Shown: one piece after another, positions 15,834-23,168 of the stretch
Layout: each line of letters begins with the position of its first letter
Numbering within the stretch: the stretch's first letter is position 1
The notes under the pieces: model-generated
The model's input: the letters and a program-made list of their open reading frames with translations, nothing else
What the model was told of the DNA's origin: nothing
Database searches by the model: none
NCBI GenBank assembly: GCA_028278625.1
Contig: JANQDY010000023.1
Location: forward strand, 1 to 24,165
Length of the DNA stretch: 24,165 nucleotides
Source: Thermodesulfobacteriota bacterium
Lineage (GTDB): Bacteria; Desulfobacterota; DSM-4660; Desulfatiglandales; Desulfatiglandaceae
Direction: 5' to 3'
Position numbers and translations under genes: made by a program

Positions 15834-17057
15834 ATGCAGGAAAAGAGTTCTCTTTTGCTCAAAAACGCCCATATTTTTGACGGCCTTGAACCGACCCTCA
15901 AGAAAGGATGGCTGTTGTTAAGGGGCGATCGTATCGTATCATCGGGATGGGGAAACCCGCCCTCCCCCCTGGACGGGGAAGGAGAGGATAACCTTGAAAT
16001 CAAAGATCTAAAAGGCGACACGGTAATGCCGGGGCTCATAGACTGCCACGTGCATCTGGGCCATGATGCGTCGGCTGATCCCCACAAGACCCTCCTGGCC
16101 GACCCGGATCCTCTGACCGCCATCAAGTCGGCGGTCAATGCCGGCCGAACGCTCAAAGCCGGCATCACCACCGTAAGGGACATGGGGTCTGTTAACGATG
16201 TCAGCCTTTGTGTCAGAGATGCCGTAAACAGCGGCACCATTTCGGGCCCCCGCATTCTGGTCTCGGGCCGGATGATCTGCATGACCGGGGGTCACGGCTG
16301 GGAAATCGGATTGGAGGTGGACGGTCCCCATGACATTCAGAAAGCCGTCCGGGCCCATATCAAAAAAGGCGTCGACCTTCTCAAGTTCATGGCCACCGGC
16401 GGGGTCCTGACCCCCGGCGTTGAGCCGGGCGCCACACAGCTCACCCCTGAAGAGCTCTCCATGGGCGTGTCCGAAGCCCACCGCGCCGGGAGACCCGCAG
16501 CCGCCCACGCGCAGGGCCGTGAAGGGATTCTCTGGGCGGTCATGGCCGGCATCGATTCGGTGGAGCACGGCATTGGGCTGGATGATGCGCTCATCGATAA
16601 GATGCTGGCAAAAGGAACTTTCTTAGTCCCCACCCTCAGCGCCCCCATGAATATTCTGAAAAGCGGAGAAAAGGAGGGAATTCCATCCTTTATTATCCAA
16701 AAGACGAAACGGGTGGTGAACGAACACATCAGCAGCCTTCAGAAAGCCAAAACCAGGGGTGTACCCATTGCCATGGGTACCGATGCCGGCACCCCTTTTA
16801 ACCGGCACGGAAGAAACGCGGAAGAACTCATCTTCATGGTTCGGCACGGTTTCAGTGCGGCCGATGCCCTCATCTCCGCAACTTCCATGGCAGCCAGGCT
16901 TCTGAAACTGGAACATGAGATCGGAGCCATTCGGCAGGGCATGAAAGCCGATCTGGTGCTCCTGGATGGGAATCCGCTGTCCGACATATCCGTTCTATCG
17001 GACGAAACAAAGATTAGGGCCGTCTTTAAGAGCGGCAAAGAATTGAGAGTGGCATAA
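15834..17057 (+). CDS. Metal-dependent amidohydrolase (imidazolonepropionase/prolidase-like)
   Basis: The 407-residue cytoplasmic enzyme has the amidohydrolase barrel with a binuclear metal site: H72 and H74 in GLIDCHVHLGHD, K184 in LLKFMATGG (the place of the carboxylated lysine), H225 in AAHAQG, H245 in SVEHGIG and D317 in MGTDAGTP. The C-terminal GAIRQGMKADLVLLDGNPL is the returning small beta-domain. This arrangement matches the branch containing Xaa-Pro and Xaa-Arg dipeptidases and other N-acyl-amino-acid hydrolases. ATG 15834 follows AGGAAAG and lies 11 bases after the enolase-superfamily stop. As the last operon gene it probably hydrolyses an amide bond of the imported compound before or after epimerisation. 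Exact substrate is open. Confidence 0.87.
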   Translation: MQEKSSLLLKNAHIFDGLEPTLKKGWLLLRGDRIVSSGWGNPPSPLDGEGEDNLEIKDLKGDTVMPGLIDCHVHLGHDASADPHKTLLADPDPLTAIKSAVNAGRTLKAGITTVRDMGSVNDVSLCVRDAVNSGTISGPRILVSGRMICMTGGHGWEIGLEVDGPHDIQKAVRAHIKKGVDLLKFMATGGVLTPGVEPGATQLTPEELSMGVSEAHRAGRPAAAHAQGREGILWAVMAGIDSVEHGIGLDDALIDKMLAKGTFLVPTLSAPMNILKSGEKEGIPSFIIQKTKRVVNEHISSLQKAKTRGVPIAMGTDAGTPFNRHGRNAEELIFMVRHGFSAADALISATSMAARLLKLEHEIGAIRQGMKADLVLLDGNPLSDISVLSDETKIRAVFKSGKELRVA

Positions 17058-17110
17058 ACACCCCCATCTTCTTCCTTTGATTCGGTCTCCATCACTCACC
17101 GGCGCGCCAT

Positions 17111-17139
17111 TTGACAAAGGATGGCAATTGCACTATTCT
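17111..17139 (+). promoter_or_regulatory. Candidate sigma-70 promoter of the acyl-CoA dehydrogenase/SDR pair
   Basis: A perfect TTGACA (17111-17116) is followed after 17 bases by TATTCT (17134-17139, 4/6). Transcription would begin near 17146, about 47 bases before the dehydrogenase ATG. It implies that the two fatty-acid genes are expressed separately from the TRAP operon upstream. The hexamers are the same as those proposed for the minus-strand gene at 1-108. Confidence 0.55.
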
Positions 17140-17192
17140 TCGCCGAAATTCCGGTTCAAGAACGCGTCGTTTATCATGGGGAGGGCTGATCA

Positions 17193-18338
17193 ATGAAAGA
17201 TTCCTTTTACACGGAGGAGCACCGGATTTTTCGGGATGTCTTCCGAAAATTCATCGCCAGGGAGATCATTCCCCAATTGGAGGTTTGGGAAGCGGAGGGA
17301 AAGGTGCCCCGGGAGATGTGGCAGCGCATGGGTGAACAGGGATTTCTGTGCCCCTGGGTGGAGGAGGCCTATGGCGGGCTGGGGGCGGATTTTGCCTATT
17401 CCATCATCATCAACGAGGAACTGGGAAGGACCGTCGGTCAGGGGTTCATGGTGGGGCTCCATTCGGATATCGTGGCCCCCTATATTGGTTTCCTCGGCAC
17501 AAATCGTCAGAAAGAGAAATGGCTGCCGGGAGCCGTGACCGGGGACACCCTCATGGCCGTGGCCATGACGGAAGCCAACACCGGTTCAGACCTTCAGAGC
17601 ATTCGAACAAAAGCCGTGAAGGATGGGGATACCTGGGTGATCAATGGACAGAAGACCTTCATATCCCTGGGCGAAATCTGCGACCTGGTCATTGTGGCAT
17701 GCGTCACCGATCCGGTGGCTCCCACACCCAGCAAGGGGATCAGCCTGCTGGTCGTGGAGGAGGGTGCGAAAGGGTTTATAAAAAGCCCCAAACTCAAGAA
17801 GATGGGCATGAAAATGTCCGACACCAATGAGCTGATCTTTGAGGACTGCCGGGTCCCCTCGGATCACCTCCTGGGAAAAGAGAATATGGGCTTTTTCTAT
17901 CTGATGAGGCAACTGCAGCAGGAACGCCTCATCTGCAGCGTTTACGCCCAGACCGCCTCAGAGGCGATGCTTGAGATGACGGTGAAATATTCCAAGGAGC
18001 GTGAAGCCTTTGGCGTGCCCATCGGAAGACTCCAGCACAACACCTTCAAGCTGGCCGAGATGGCCACGGAAGTGGATATCGGACGCACCTACCTCAACGG
18101 TTTGCTTGAGAGGCACGTGGCGGGAATGGACATCATCAAGGAGGTCTCCATGGCCAAATGGTGGCTCGCAGAGGCGGCCAACCGCATCGCCTATTGTTGC
18201 GTGCAACTGCATGGCGGTTACGGCTACATGGAGGAATATCCCATCTCCCGGTGGTACCGGGATGTGCGCGTCATGCCCATTTTTGCGGGAACTTCGGAGA
18301 TCATGAAACAGATTATCGGAAAAAAGATGGGCTTTTAA
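17193..18338 (+). CDS. Acyl-CoA dehydrogenase with catalytic Glu in the isovaleryl/long-chain position
   Basis: The 381-residue flavoenzyme oxidises acyl-CoA to 2-enoyl-CoA. FAD-contact stretches AVAMTEANTGSDLQSI and WVINGQKTFIS, then the C-terminal QLHGGYGYMEEYPISRWYRDVR and MPIFAGTSEIMKQIIG, are standard. In short- and medium-chain enzymes the base is the Glu of 'YEGTSEI'; here that position is Ala (IFAGTSEI). Instead E244 in LQQERL occupies the site used by isovaleryl- and long-chain acyl-CoA dehydrogenases, so the enzyme should still be active and belong near those groups. ATG 17193 has GGGGAGGG 7 bases upstream. A promoter lies at 17111, and the SDR gene follows after 21 bases. Confidence 0.93.
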   Translation: MKDSFYTEEHRIFRDVFRKFIAREIIPQLEVWEAEGKVPREMWQRMGEQGFLCPWVEEAYGGLGADFAYSIIINEELGRTVGQGFMVGLHSDIVAPYIGFLGTNRQKEKWLPGAVTGDTLMAVAMTEANTGSDLQSIRTKAVKDGDTWVINGQKTFISLGEICDLVIVACVTDPVAPTPSKGISLLVVEEGAKGFIKSPKLKKMGMKMSDTNELIFEDCRVPSDHLLGKENMGFFYLMRQLQQERLICSVYAQTASEAMLEMTVKYSKEREAFGVPIGRLQHNTFKLAEMATEVDIGRTYLNGLLERHVAGMDIIKEVSMAKWWLAEAANRIAYCCVQLHGGYGYMEEYPISRWYRDVRVMPIFAGTSEIMKQIIGKKMGF

Positions 18339-18359
18339 AGCCCCGAAAAGGAGATGCAT

Positions 18360-19127
18360 ATGGAAATCAAGGGACAAGCGGTGATTGTTACGGGCGGTGC
18401 CTCGGGACTCGGTCTGGCAACGGCAACGAACCTCAGAAATCAGGGCGCAAAGGTGGCGCTTTGGGATCTCAACCAGGAAGCCGGAGAAAAAGCGGCCAAG
18501 GATCTGGGTGAAAATGCCATGTTCAGCCAGGTGGACGTGAGTGATGAAGCATCCGTTCAAACCGCCATACAAGAGGTGGTCTCAAGATTCGGCACTATCC
18601 ATGTGGCCGTCAACTGTGCGGGCATCGGTATTCCGGCCAAGCTTCTGGGAAAAGAAGGGCCGGTGGACATGAAGGGATGGACCAAGACCATCATGGTGAA
18701 TCTGGTGGGAACCGTGAACGTTATCCGTCTGGCAGCCCAGCAGATGACGGAAAATTCCCCGAATGAAGACGGCGAACGGGGCGTGATCATCAACACCGCC
18801 TCCGTTGCGGCCTATGAAGGTCAGATCGGTCAGACGGCCTACGCGGCCTCCAAAGCGGGAATTATCGGTGTGACCCTTCCGGCGGCCAGGGAGTTCGCGC
18901 CTTTGGGGATTCGGGTGGTCACCATTGCCCCGGGACTCTTTAAAACCCCCATGATGCTGGGGCTGCCGGAAAAAGTCCAGGAGGCGTTGGGCATGAGCGT
19001 ACCGTTTCCCAGCCGTCTGGGAAGGCCCGATGAATATGCGGGTCTGGTGGCACACATTATCGAAAACGCCATGATGAACGGCGAAACCATCCGGTTGGAC
19101 GGGGCCCTCCGCATGGCGCCCCGTTGA
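18360..19127 (+). CDS. SDR-type 3-hydroxyacyl-CoA dehydrogenase (HSD17B10-like)
   Basis: The 255-residue short-chain dehydrogenase has the nucleotide motif TGGASGLG (about residues 11-18), NCAGI, catalytic S148 in NTASVAAYEGQ, and Y161/K165 in AYAASKAG. From recall, it resembles human mitochondrial 3-hydroxyacyl-CoA dehydrogenase type 2 all along its length: VDVAVNCAGI-like and RGVIINTASVAA stretches, APGLFKTPMM, VPFPSRLG and the ending LDGALRMAP. Those enzymes oxidise 3-hydroxyacyl-CoA and 2-methyl-3-hydroxybutyryl-CoA with NAD+. ATG 18360 is preferred over ATG 18354 because AAGGAG ends at 18353, leaving 6 bases to 18360 but none to 18354. It forms a two-step pair with the acyl-CoA dehydrogenase; the hydratase and thiolase are not in the window. 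Confidence 0.9.
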   Translation: MEIKGQAVIVTGGASGLGLATATNLRNQGAKVALWDLNQEAGEKAAKDLGENAMFSQVDVSDEASVQTAIQEVVSRFGTIHVAVNCAGIGIPAKLLGKEGPVDMKGWTKTIMVNLVGTVNVIRLAAQQMTENSPNEDGERGVIINTASVAAYEGQIGQTAYAASKAGIIGVTLPAAREFAPLGIRVVTIAPGLFKTPMMLGLPEKVQEALGMSVPFPSRLGRPDEYAGLVAHIIENAMMNGETIRLDGALRMAPR

Positions 19128-19148
19128 GAATTCTGAATCCATGGGGTC

Positions 19149-20027
19149 CTATTGCGTTAGCAGGGACCTCAAAACCCTCAGATTTCTTCGATCCCAGTCA
19201 ATGATACCCTCTTTTTTGGGGGTTTCCAGGATTTTCGGTATGTGAGAGATACGCTCGTCGGTCATGATCAGTGAAAAAGCCGTGAGGCCGATCTTGCCTT
19301 TTCCGATGTGATGGTGGCGATCAACCTTTGAACCCAGCTTTCGTTTGGCGTCGTTCATATGGATCAGTTGAAGCCGATCCAACCCCACAGTCTCATGAAA
19401 AGCGGCCATGGTCTTAAGGTAGGTTTTTTCCGTGCGGATATCGTAGCCGGCAGCGAAGATATGGCAGGCGTCGAGGCAGAAGCCGATGCGTTCCTTATGG
19501 TGCACGGACGCCCTGATTAATGCCAGCTGTTCAAATGTATGGCCCAGGGTCGTCCCCTGACCGGCACAGGTCTCAAGGAGCAAACCGGGCCCAAGGGGAT
19601 CACTGATATCCAGAACCCGGTTGATGCCATGGGCAATCCTTTTTAAACCCTCGGCTTCGCCGGAGGCCATGTGGGCCCCCGGATGGTGAACCACCCAGGG
19701 GATACCCAACTTGTGACAACGGTTCAACTCACAGGCAAGGGCCTTGCACGACAAATCGAATTTCTTTTTTTCGGGCGAGCCCAGATTGATCAGGTAGGCC
19801 GTATGAGAAAAAATGGCGGTGATACCGGTTTTGCGCCGTGCAAGGTCAAAGGCTGCCACATCCTCATCGGTCAGAATCCGTTCCTTCCAGGTGCTGGCGT
19901 TCTTTGTAAAGATCTGAAGCGCCGTGCAACCATAGTCCCTGGCCGTGTACAGCGCTTTGTCAAGGCCCCCGGCAATGGAGAAATGGGCACCCAACAGCGG
20001 GCCGCCCCCGGTCTTTTTTCCCTTCAC
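19149..20027 (-). CDS. nfo: Endonuclease IV (AP endonuclease)
   Basis: The 292-residue enzyme cuts DNA 5' of abasic sites in base-excision repair. The family start LLGAHFSIAGGLDKAL is clear, and all trinuclear zinc ligands can be matched: H in FSHTAYL, H in VVHHPGAH, E in LLLETCAGQG, D and H in CLDACHIFAAGYD, H in LIHMND, D and H in VDRHHHIGKG, and E in ILETPKKEG. The likely start is GTG at 20027, since a stop lies 11 codons upstream in frame and no better codon is available; its ribosome site is poorly spaced. It is 27 bases downstream of pspC on the same strand, so it probably belongs to the psp transcript. It converges with the SDR gene 21 bases away. Confidence 0.93.
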   Translation of the reverse strand: MKGKKTGGGPLLGAHFSIAGGLDKALYTARDYGCTALQIFTKNASTWKERILTDEDVAAFDLARRKTGITAIFSHTAYLINLGSPEKKKFDLSCKALACELNRCHKLGIPWVVHHPGAHMASGEAEGLKRIAHGINRVLDISDPLGPGLLLETCAGQGTTLGHTFEQLALIRASVHHKERIGFCLDACHIFAAGYDIRTEKTYLKTMAAFHETVGLDRLQLIHMNDAKRKLGSKVDRHHHIGKGKIGLTAFSLIMTDERISHIPKILETPKKEGIIDWDRRNLRVLRSLLTQ

Positions 20028-20054
20028 GCTCCCCGGCCCCGATCTTCCCGCCCT

Positions 20055-20441
20055 TTAGGCATCAAACCGCGTCTTCCAATCATAATCCTTTGAGGTGACG
20101 GTGTCCTCCATCCTTCGGATCCGCTGTTCAATGTGATTGTATCGGCGCTTGAGCCGATCCACCGCACGGGATCTCGAATGGACATAACTATCGTAGAAAT
20201 CATGGGCGTCGTCGCTCTCAAACCGAAGCACGGGTGCCGGCTTCATGATGAGCGCCGCAAGAAAATAGAGCCCTGTTACCGGCCAGAATCCGCTGATAAT
20301 CAGAAGCATGATGGCAATGGCCCTGGCCCAGAACACGGAAAAATCAAAATACTCGGCAATCCCTCGAATAACGCCAAGAATAACGCCGTTTCTGGAACGG
20401 TAGAGACCCCTTTGAAAACTTCGGTTCATCCATTTTTTCAT
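20055..20441 (-). CDS. pspC: Phage shock protein C (PspC-domain membrane protein)
   Basis: The 128-residue protein has the PspC domain at residues 8-70: LYRSRNGVILGVIRGIAEYFDFSVFWARAIAIMLLI, followed by a second hydrophobic stretch GLYFLAALIMKPAP. The charged C-terminal half (residues 72-128) is rich in Arg, Asp and Tyr and is likely helical. PspC in the inner membrane relays envelope stress, together with PspB, to release PspF from PspA. Its ATG overlaps the pspB stop as ATGA. A PspB/PspC pair next to pspA is strong support. Confidence 0.9.
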   Translation of the reverse strand: MKKWMNRSFQRGLYRSRNGVILGVIRGIAEYFDFSVFWARAIAIMLLIISGFWPVTGLYFLAALIMKPAPVLRFESDDAHDFYDSYVHSRSRAVDRLKRRYNHIEQRIRRMEDTVTSKDYDWKTRFDA

Positions 20442-20686
20442 CTTATTTCATCCTTTCCCGGGCCCTTTAAGACGATGGTCTCAAGGGCTTCAATCCGTTG
20501 TTCCATGCGATCGAGCCCTTGGTATATCTCCTGGATCATGCGTGTCTCCTCGGCCTGAGATCGCTGATCCCTGGGAGACAGGCCGCCTTTTTTGATTTTA
20601 ATGGCCATGAGTATGGTGCTCCCGATAATGGCCAGACACAATATCAGCCCGCCGAATATGATTGCCACAATGATTGCACCTTGCAT
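20438..20686 (-). CDS. pspB: Phage shock protein B-like membrane protein
   Basis: The 82-residue protein has one N-terminal membrane segment (about residues 4-28, IIVAIIFGGLILCLAIIGSTILMA) and a cytoplasmic helix with heptad-like leucines/isoleucines (MIQEIYQGLDRMEQRIEALETIVL). That layout matches PspB, which works with PspC to sense membrane stress. Sequence similarity for so small a protein is modest; the position between pspA and pspC decides the call. The start ATG shares one base with the pspA stop (TAATG) and the end overlaps pspC by 4 bases. Confidence 0.85.
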   Translation of the reverse strand: MQGAIIVAIIFGGLILCLAIIGSTILMAIKIKKGGLSPRDQRSQAEETRMIQEIYQGLDRMEQRIEALETIVLKGPGKDEIR

Positions 20687-21366
20687 TATTGTGAAACCCT
20701 TTCCCCTCCGCGATTCATGGCGTTTTTGAGACGCTGGAGATCATTTTCGATGTCATCATCCATCATCAGACCCTCGAATTCCGCCTCAAGGGTCCGTTTC
20801 TTTCCGTAATTGACCAGATCCGCTTCCGCCTCCATCCGTTCGATACGGTTTTCAAGGGCCTCGAATTTCATCACCGCTTCGCTGCTTTCGATGCGACGAA
20901 TGTCCTCCCGGGCCCGCCGCTTCCGTACCGCATGGATGTGACGCTGCACCAAAATTCGCTGCTTTTCACGGGCCTTCTGCAGTTTATCTTCCAACTGCCG
21001 GATATCGTCATGATATTGCCCAACCAGCGAATCCAGCTCCCCCAGCTCCCGCTCCAGATCCTCGGCACGGGAAGTGTATTTCCGTTTCTCCATGAGCGCT
21101 TCCCGGGCCAGATCATCTCGCCCCTTGTTGACGGCCAGTTGTGCCCGGCCTTCCCAGACAACCGCACGTTCCCTGATCTCTTCCAATTGACGTTTGGTTT
21201 TGGCGGCCCTGGCAATGACGCCGGCGCACGAAGCCTTGAGCTCGACCAGAGTGTCCTCCATCTCGCGAATCATCAGCTTGATCATTTTTTCCGGATCTTC
21301 CGCCCCATCCAGCATGGCATTGATGTTGGAACTTACAATATCCCGAAAGCGTGTAAATATTCCCAT
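20686..21366 (-). CDS. pspA: Phage shock protein A (PspA/IM30 family)
   Basis: The 226-residue protein is almost entirely alpha-helical coiled coil with the PspA N-terminus MGIFTRFRDIVSSNINAMLDGAEDPEKMIKLMIREMEDTLVELKA. In this family it binds PspF to keep it inactive and, under stress, assembles on the inner membrane to limit leakage. The start at 21366 is preferred over an upstream frame start at 21402 because GGAGG precedes it at the right distance and the conserved amphipathic helix then begins at residue 1. It is the first gene behind a sigma-54 promoter (21431-21445) and is divergent from pspF. Confidence 0.96.
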   Translation of the reverse strand: MGIFTRFRDIVSSNINAMLDGAEDPEKMIKLMIREMEDTLVELKASCAGVIARAAKTKRQLEEIRERAVVWEGRAQLAVNKGRDDLAREALMEKRKYTSRAEDLERELGELDSLVGQYHDDIRQLEDKLQKAREKQRILVQRHIHAVRKRRAREDIRRIESSEAVMKFEALENRIERMEAEADLVNYGKKRTLEAEFEGLMMDDDIENDLQRLKNAMNRGGERVSQ

Positions 21367-21430
21367 CTTGATTCCTCCAATTTCAAACGAATAAATCATC
21401 ATTTAGAAAAGCATCTGCCATGACCGTTGA

Positions 21431-21445
21431 GCAGAATTCGTGCCA
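21431..21445 (-). promoter_or_regulatory. Sigma-54 promoter of the pspABC(-nfo) operon
   Basis: On the minus strand TGGCACG-AATT-CTGC has GG (21444-21443) and GC (21432-21431) separated by 10 bases and a full TGGCACG -24 element. Transcription would start near 21419, about 53 bases before pspA. The divergent pspF gene encodes the expected activator, as in the E. coli psp system. Confidence 0.8.
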
Positions 21446-21461
21446 AATGAATGATTTGCTT

Positions 21462-21479
21462 TGATTTCGCCGGAAATCA
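21462..21479. promoter_or_regulatory. 18-bp inverted repeat, candidate PspF site
   Basis: TGATTTC (21462-21468), 4 bases, GAAATCA (21473-21479) form a perfect dyad centred about 50 bases upstream of the predicted pspA start. A second, looser dyad CCATTT (21481-21486) and AAATGG (21498-21503) overlaps the pspF -35 box. One or both may bind PspF: the upstream one to activate pspA, the overlapping one to limit pspF. Enhancers are usually farther upstream (80-120 bases), so the first site is unusually close. Confidence 0.35.
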
Positions 21480-21492
21480 GCCATTTAAGGCG

Positions 21493-21521
21493 TTGACAAA
21501 TGGAAATATCGTGGTCATAAT
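21493..21521 (+). promoter_or_regulatory. Sigma-70 promoter of pspF
   Basis: TTGACA (21493-21498) and CATAAT (21516-21521, 5/6) are spaced by 17 bases. Transcription would start near 21528, 40 bases before the pspF ATG. This matches the known arrangement in which pspF is made constitutively from a sigma-70 promoter beside the sigma-54 pspA promoter. Confidence 0.7.
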
Positions 21522-21567
21522 TACCAATAAATGGTTTCTTGTACCACAATAAAAGGTTTTTTTCGCC

Positions 21568-22617
21568 ATGAACCGTCCGAGCACATCCTCACACCCCCCC
21601 ATCTCTCCGGCGTCCGTCTCAAAAACCCACGAGGCACTGGGTCAGTCAGAACCGTTTCTGAACCTTCAGGAGCAGCTCTCGAGGGTTGCCACAATCGACA
21701 GACCCGTACTGCTTCTGGGGGAAAGAGGGACCGGCAAGGAACTGGCGGCCACCCGCATACACTTTCTTTCAAAGCGTTGGAAAGGCCCCCTGATCGCCTT
21801 AAACTGCTCGGCCCTGGCCCCTACCCTCATTGAATCCGAACTCTTTGGATACGAAAAAGGGGCTTTCACCGGTGCGGAGCGACGGCGTACCGGCAGATTC
21901 GAGTCAGCCGACGGCGGCACCCTTTTCCTTGACGAAATCGGCAATATGCCCCTGGAAGTGCAGGAAAAGACCCTTCGACTTGTGGAGTACGGTACATTTG
22001 AACGTGTCGGCAGTTCCAGAAGCATTGAAGTGGATGTTCGACTCGTGGCGGCCACCAACGTCAATCTGGCAAAAAGGGCCCAAGAGGGAGCCTTCAAATC
22101 AGATCTTCTTGACCGCCTCTCCTTTGAAGTCATTTTTCTCCCGCCTTTGAGAGAAAGAGCAGAAGACATCCCCCTCCTGGCGAACCATTTTGCAGCCAGA
22201 ATGGCCTTTGAGATGGAGCGCTTCGAAACGCCTCTTTTTGCCCCCGAAACAATGGCCCTCCTTTCAGATTATCCGTGGCCGGGAAACATCCGAGAGCTTA
22301 AGAACGTGGTGGAGAGAGCCGTCTATCGAACCGATGGCGGGGTTATCAAAGAGGTGGTTTTTGACCCCTTCGAGAAGTTTCACGCCATGGAAAAACCATT
22401 GGTACCAAGGGAGGTTCCCGCACATCAATCGGACCCTTTCCTGGACGATCTTCTGAAGATGCCGCTCAAAGAAGCCGTTCTGGCATTAAAGGTTCGCATG
22501 ATAAAACGGGCCCTCACGTCCGCCCGGCACAATCAGCGAACAGCGGCGGAAATCCTGGGGCTCACCTATCATCAGTTCCGAGGGCTTTACCGAGCCTTGA
22601 AAAACAGGATTCAGTGA
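21568..22617 (+). CDS. pspF: Sigma-54 activator PspF (psp operon transcriptional activator)
   Basis: The 349-residue AAA+ activator has Walker A GERGTGKE (residues 51-58), the sigma-54 contact loop GAFTGA (98-103), Walker B GGTLFLDEIG with D122/E123, arginine-finger region DLLDRLSFEVI, and the sensor II stretch YPWPGNIRELKNVVERAV. The C-terminal Fis-type helix-turn-helix is RTAAEILGLTYHQFRGLYRAL. It has no receiver or sensory N-terminal domain, as expected for PspF, which is held inactive by PspA instead. It is divergent from pspA with both promoters in the 201-base gap. The ribosome site (AAAGG) is weak and about 12 bases from ATG 21568, in keeping with low-level expression. Confidence 0.93.
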   Translation: MNRPSTSSHPPISPASVSKTHEALGQSEPFLNLQEQLSRVATIDRPVLLLGERGTGKELAATRIHFLSKRWKGPLIALNCSALAPTLIESELFGYEKGAFTGAERRRTGRFESADGGTLFLDEIGNMPLEVQEKTLRLVEYGTFERVGSSRSIEVDVRLVAATNVNLAKRAQEGAFKSDLLDRLSFEVIFLPPLRERAEDIPLLANHFAARMAFEMERFETPLFAPETMALLSDYPWPGNIRELKNVVERAVYRTDGGVIKEVVFDPFEKFHAMEKPLVPREVPAHQSDPFLDDLLKMPLKEAVLALKVRMIKRALTSARHNQRTAAEILGLTYHQFRGLYRALKNRIQ

Positions 22618-22648
22618 ATCGGCGCAACCTTTTTCAGACCTCAAGGCC

Positions 22649-23116
22649 CTAACGATATTCGTCTATCTGAAGGCGATCAACATTTTGGGCATAAGACGGA
22701 TCCGTGAGGATCCTTTTGGCAAACCGGATATATTTGGTTACGATGGCCCGAATCGCAAATTGCAGGGCATAGGATCTTATGGGTTTTTCCAGCAGATAAT
22801 ACACATCCGACGCCACACACATGTTCACCACATCATCACTGGCATTTCCCGTGATGATAATGGTGTCTTCGTATGCCGAAGGGAACCTCTCGACAATGGA
22901 TTCCAGAAAAGTAAAGCCGGTCCCCTGGCCCAGAAAGACGTCCAGTATGAATATGGCAATGCCGGACTTCCTTTCCAGGCAGTAGGACCGACCCTCCTCG
23001 ATGTTCGAAAAGGAAATCACCTCGCCCCAAACGTAGAATCTTTTGACGAGTTCGGAGACCGTTTCACAGACGTCGCGGTCATCGTCCACGATTATTACAT
23101 CAAGACCGTTGCTCAT
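22649..23116 (-). CDS. Stand-alone response-regulator receiver protein
   Basis: The 155-residue protein consists of one receiver domain: acidic pocket D11/D12/D13 in VIIVDDDRDV, phosphoacceptor D59 in FILDVFLG, T89 in IIITGNAS and K111 in LLEKPI. A helical tail of about 35 residues follows with no recognisable output domain, so it may act through protein contacts or pass phosphate on. ATG 23116 is preferred over one six codons earlier because the codons between them encode the GGAGG ribosome site. It is convergent with pspF (31 bases apart) and no histidine kinase is next to it, so its partner is unknown. Confidence 0.9.
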   Translation of the reverse strand: MSNGLDVIIVDDDRDVCETVSELVKRFYVWGEVISFSNIEEGRSYCLERKSGIAIFILDVFLGQGTGFTFLESIVERFPSAYEDTIIITGNASDDVVNMCVASDVYYLLEKPIRSYALQFAIRAIVTKYIRFAKRILTDPSYAQNVDRLQIDEYR

Positions 23117-23168
23117 GATCCAACCCTCCTCCATTCCGTCGGTTCGGCATCCTCATTTTCTATTGAAA

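Noticed and set aside
16008..16568. 186-codon minus-strand frame over the amidohydrolase gene
   Set aside because: It is antisense to a complete amidohydrolase with all metal ligands and shows no motif of its own.
18582..19142. 186-codon minus-strand frame over the SDR gene
   Set aside because: It is antisense to a well-supported SDR and shows no motif of its own.
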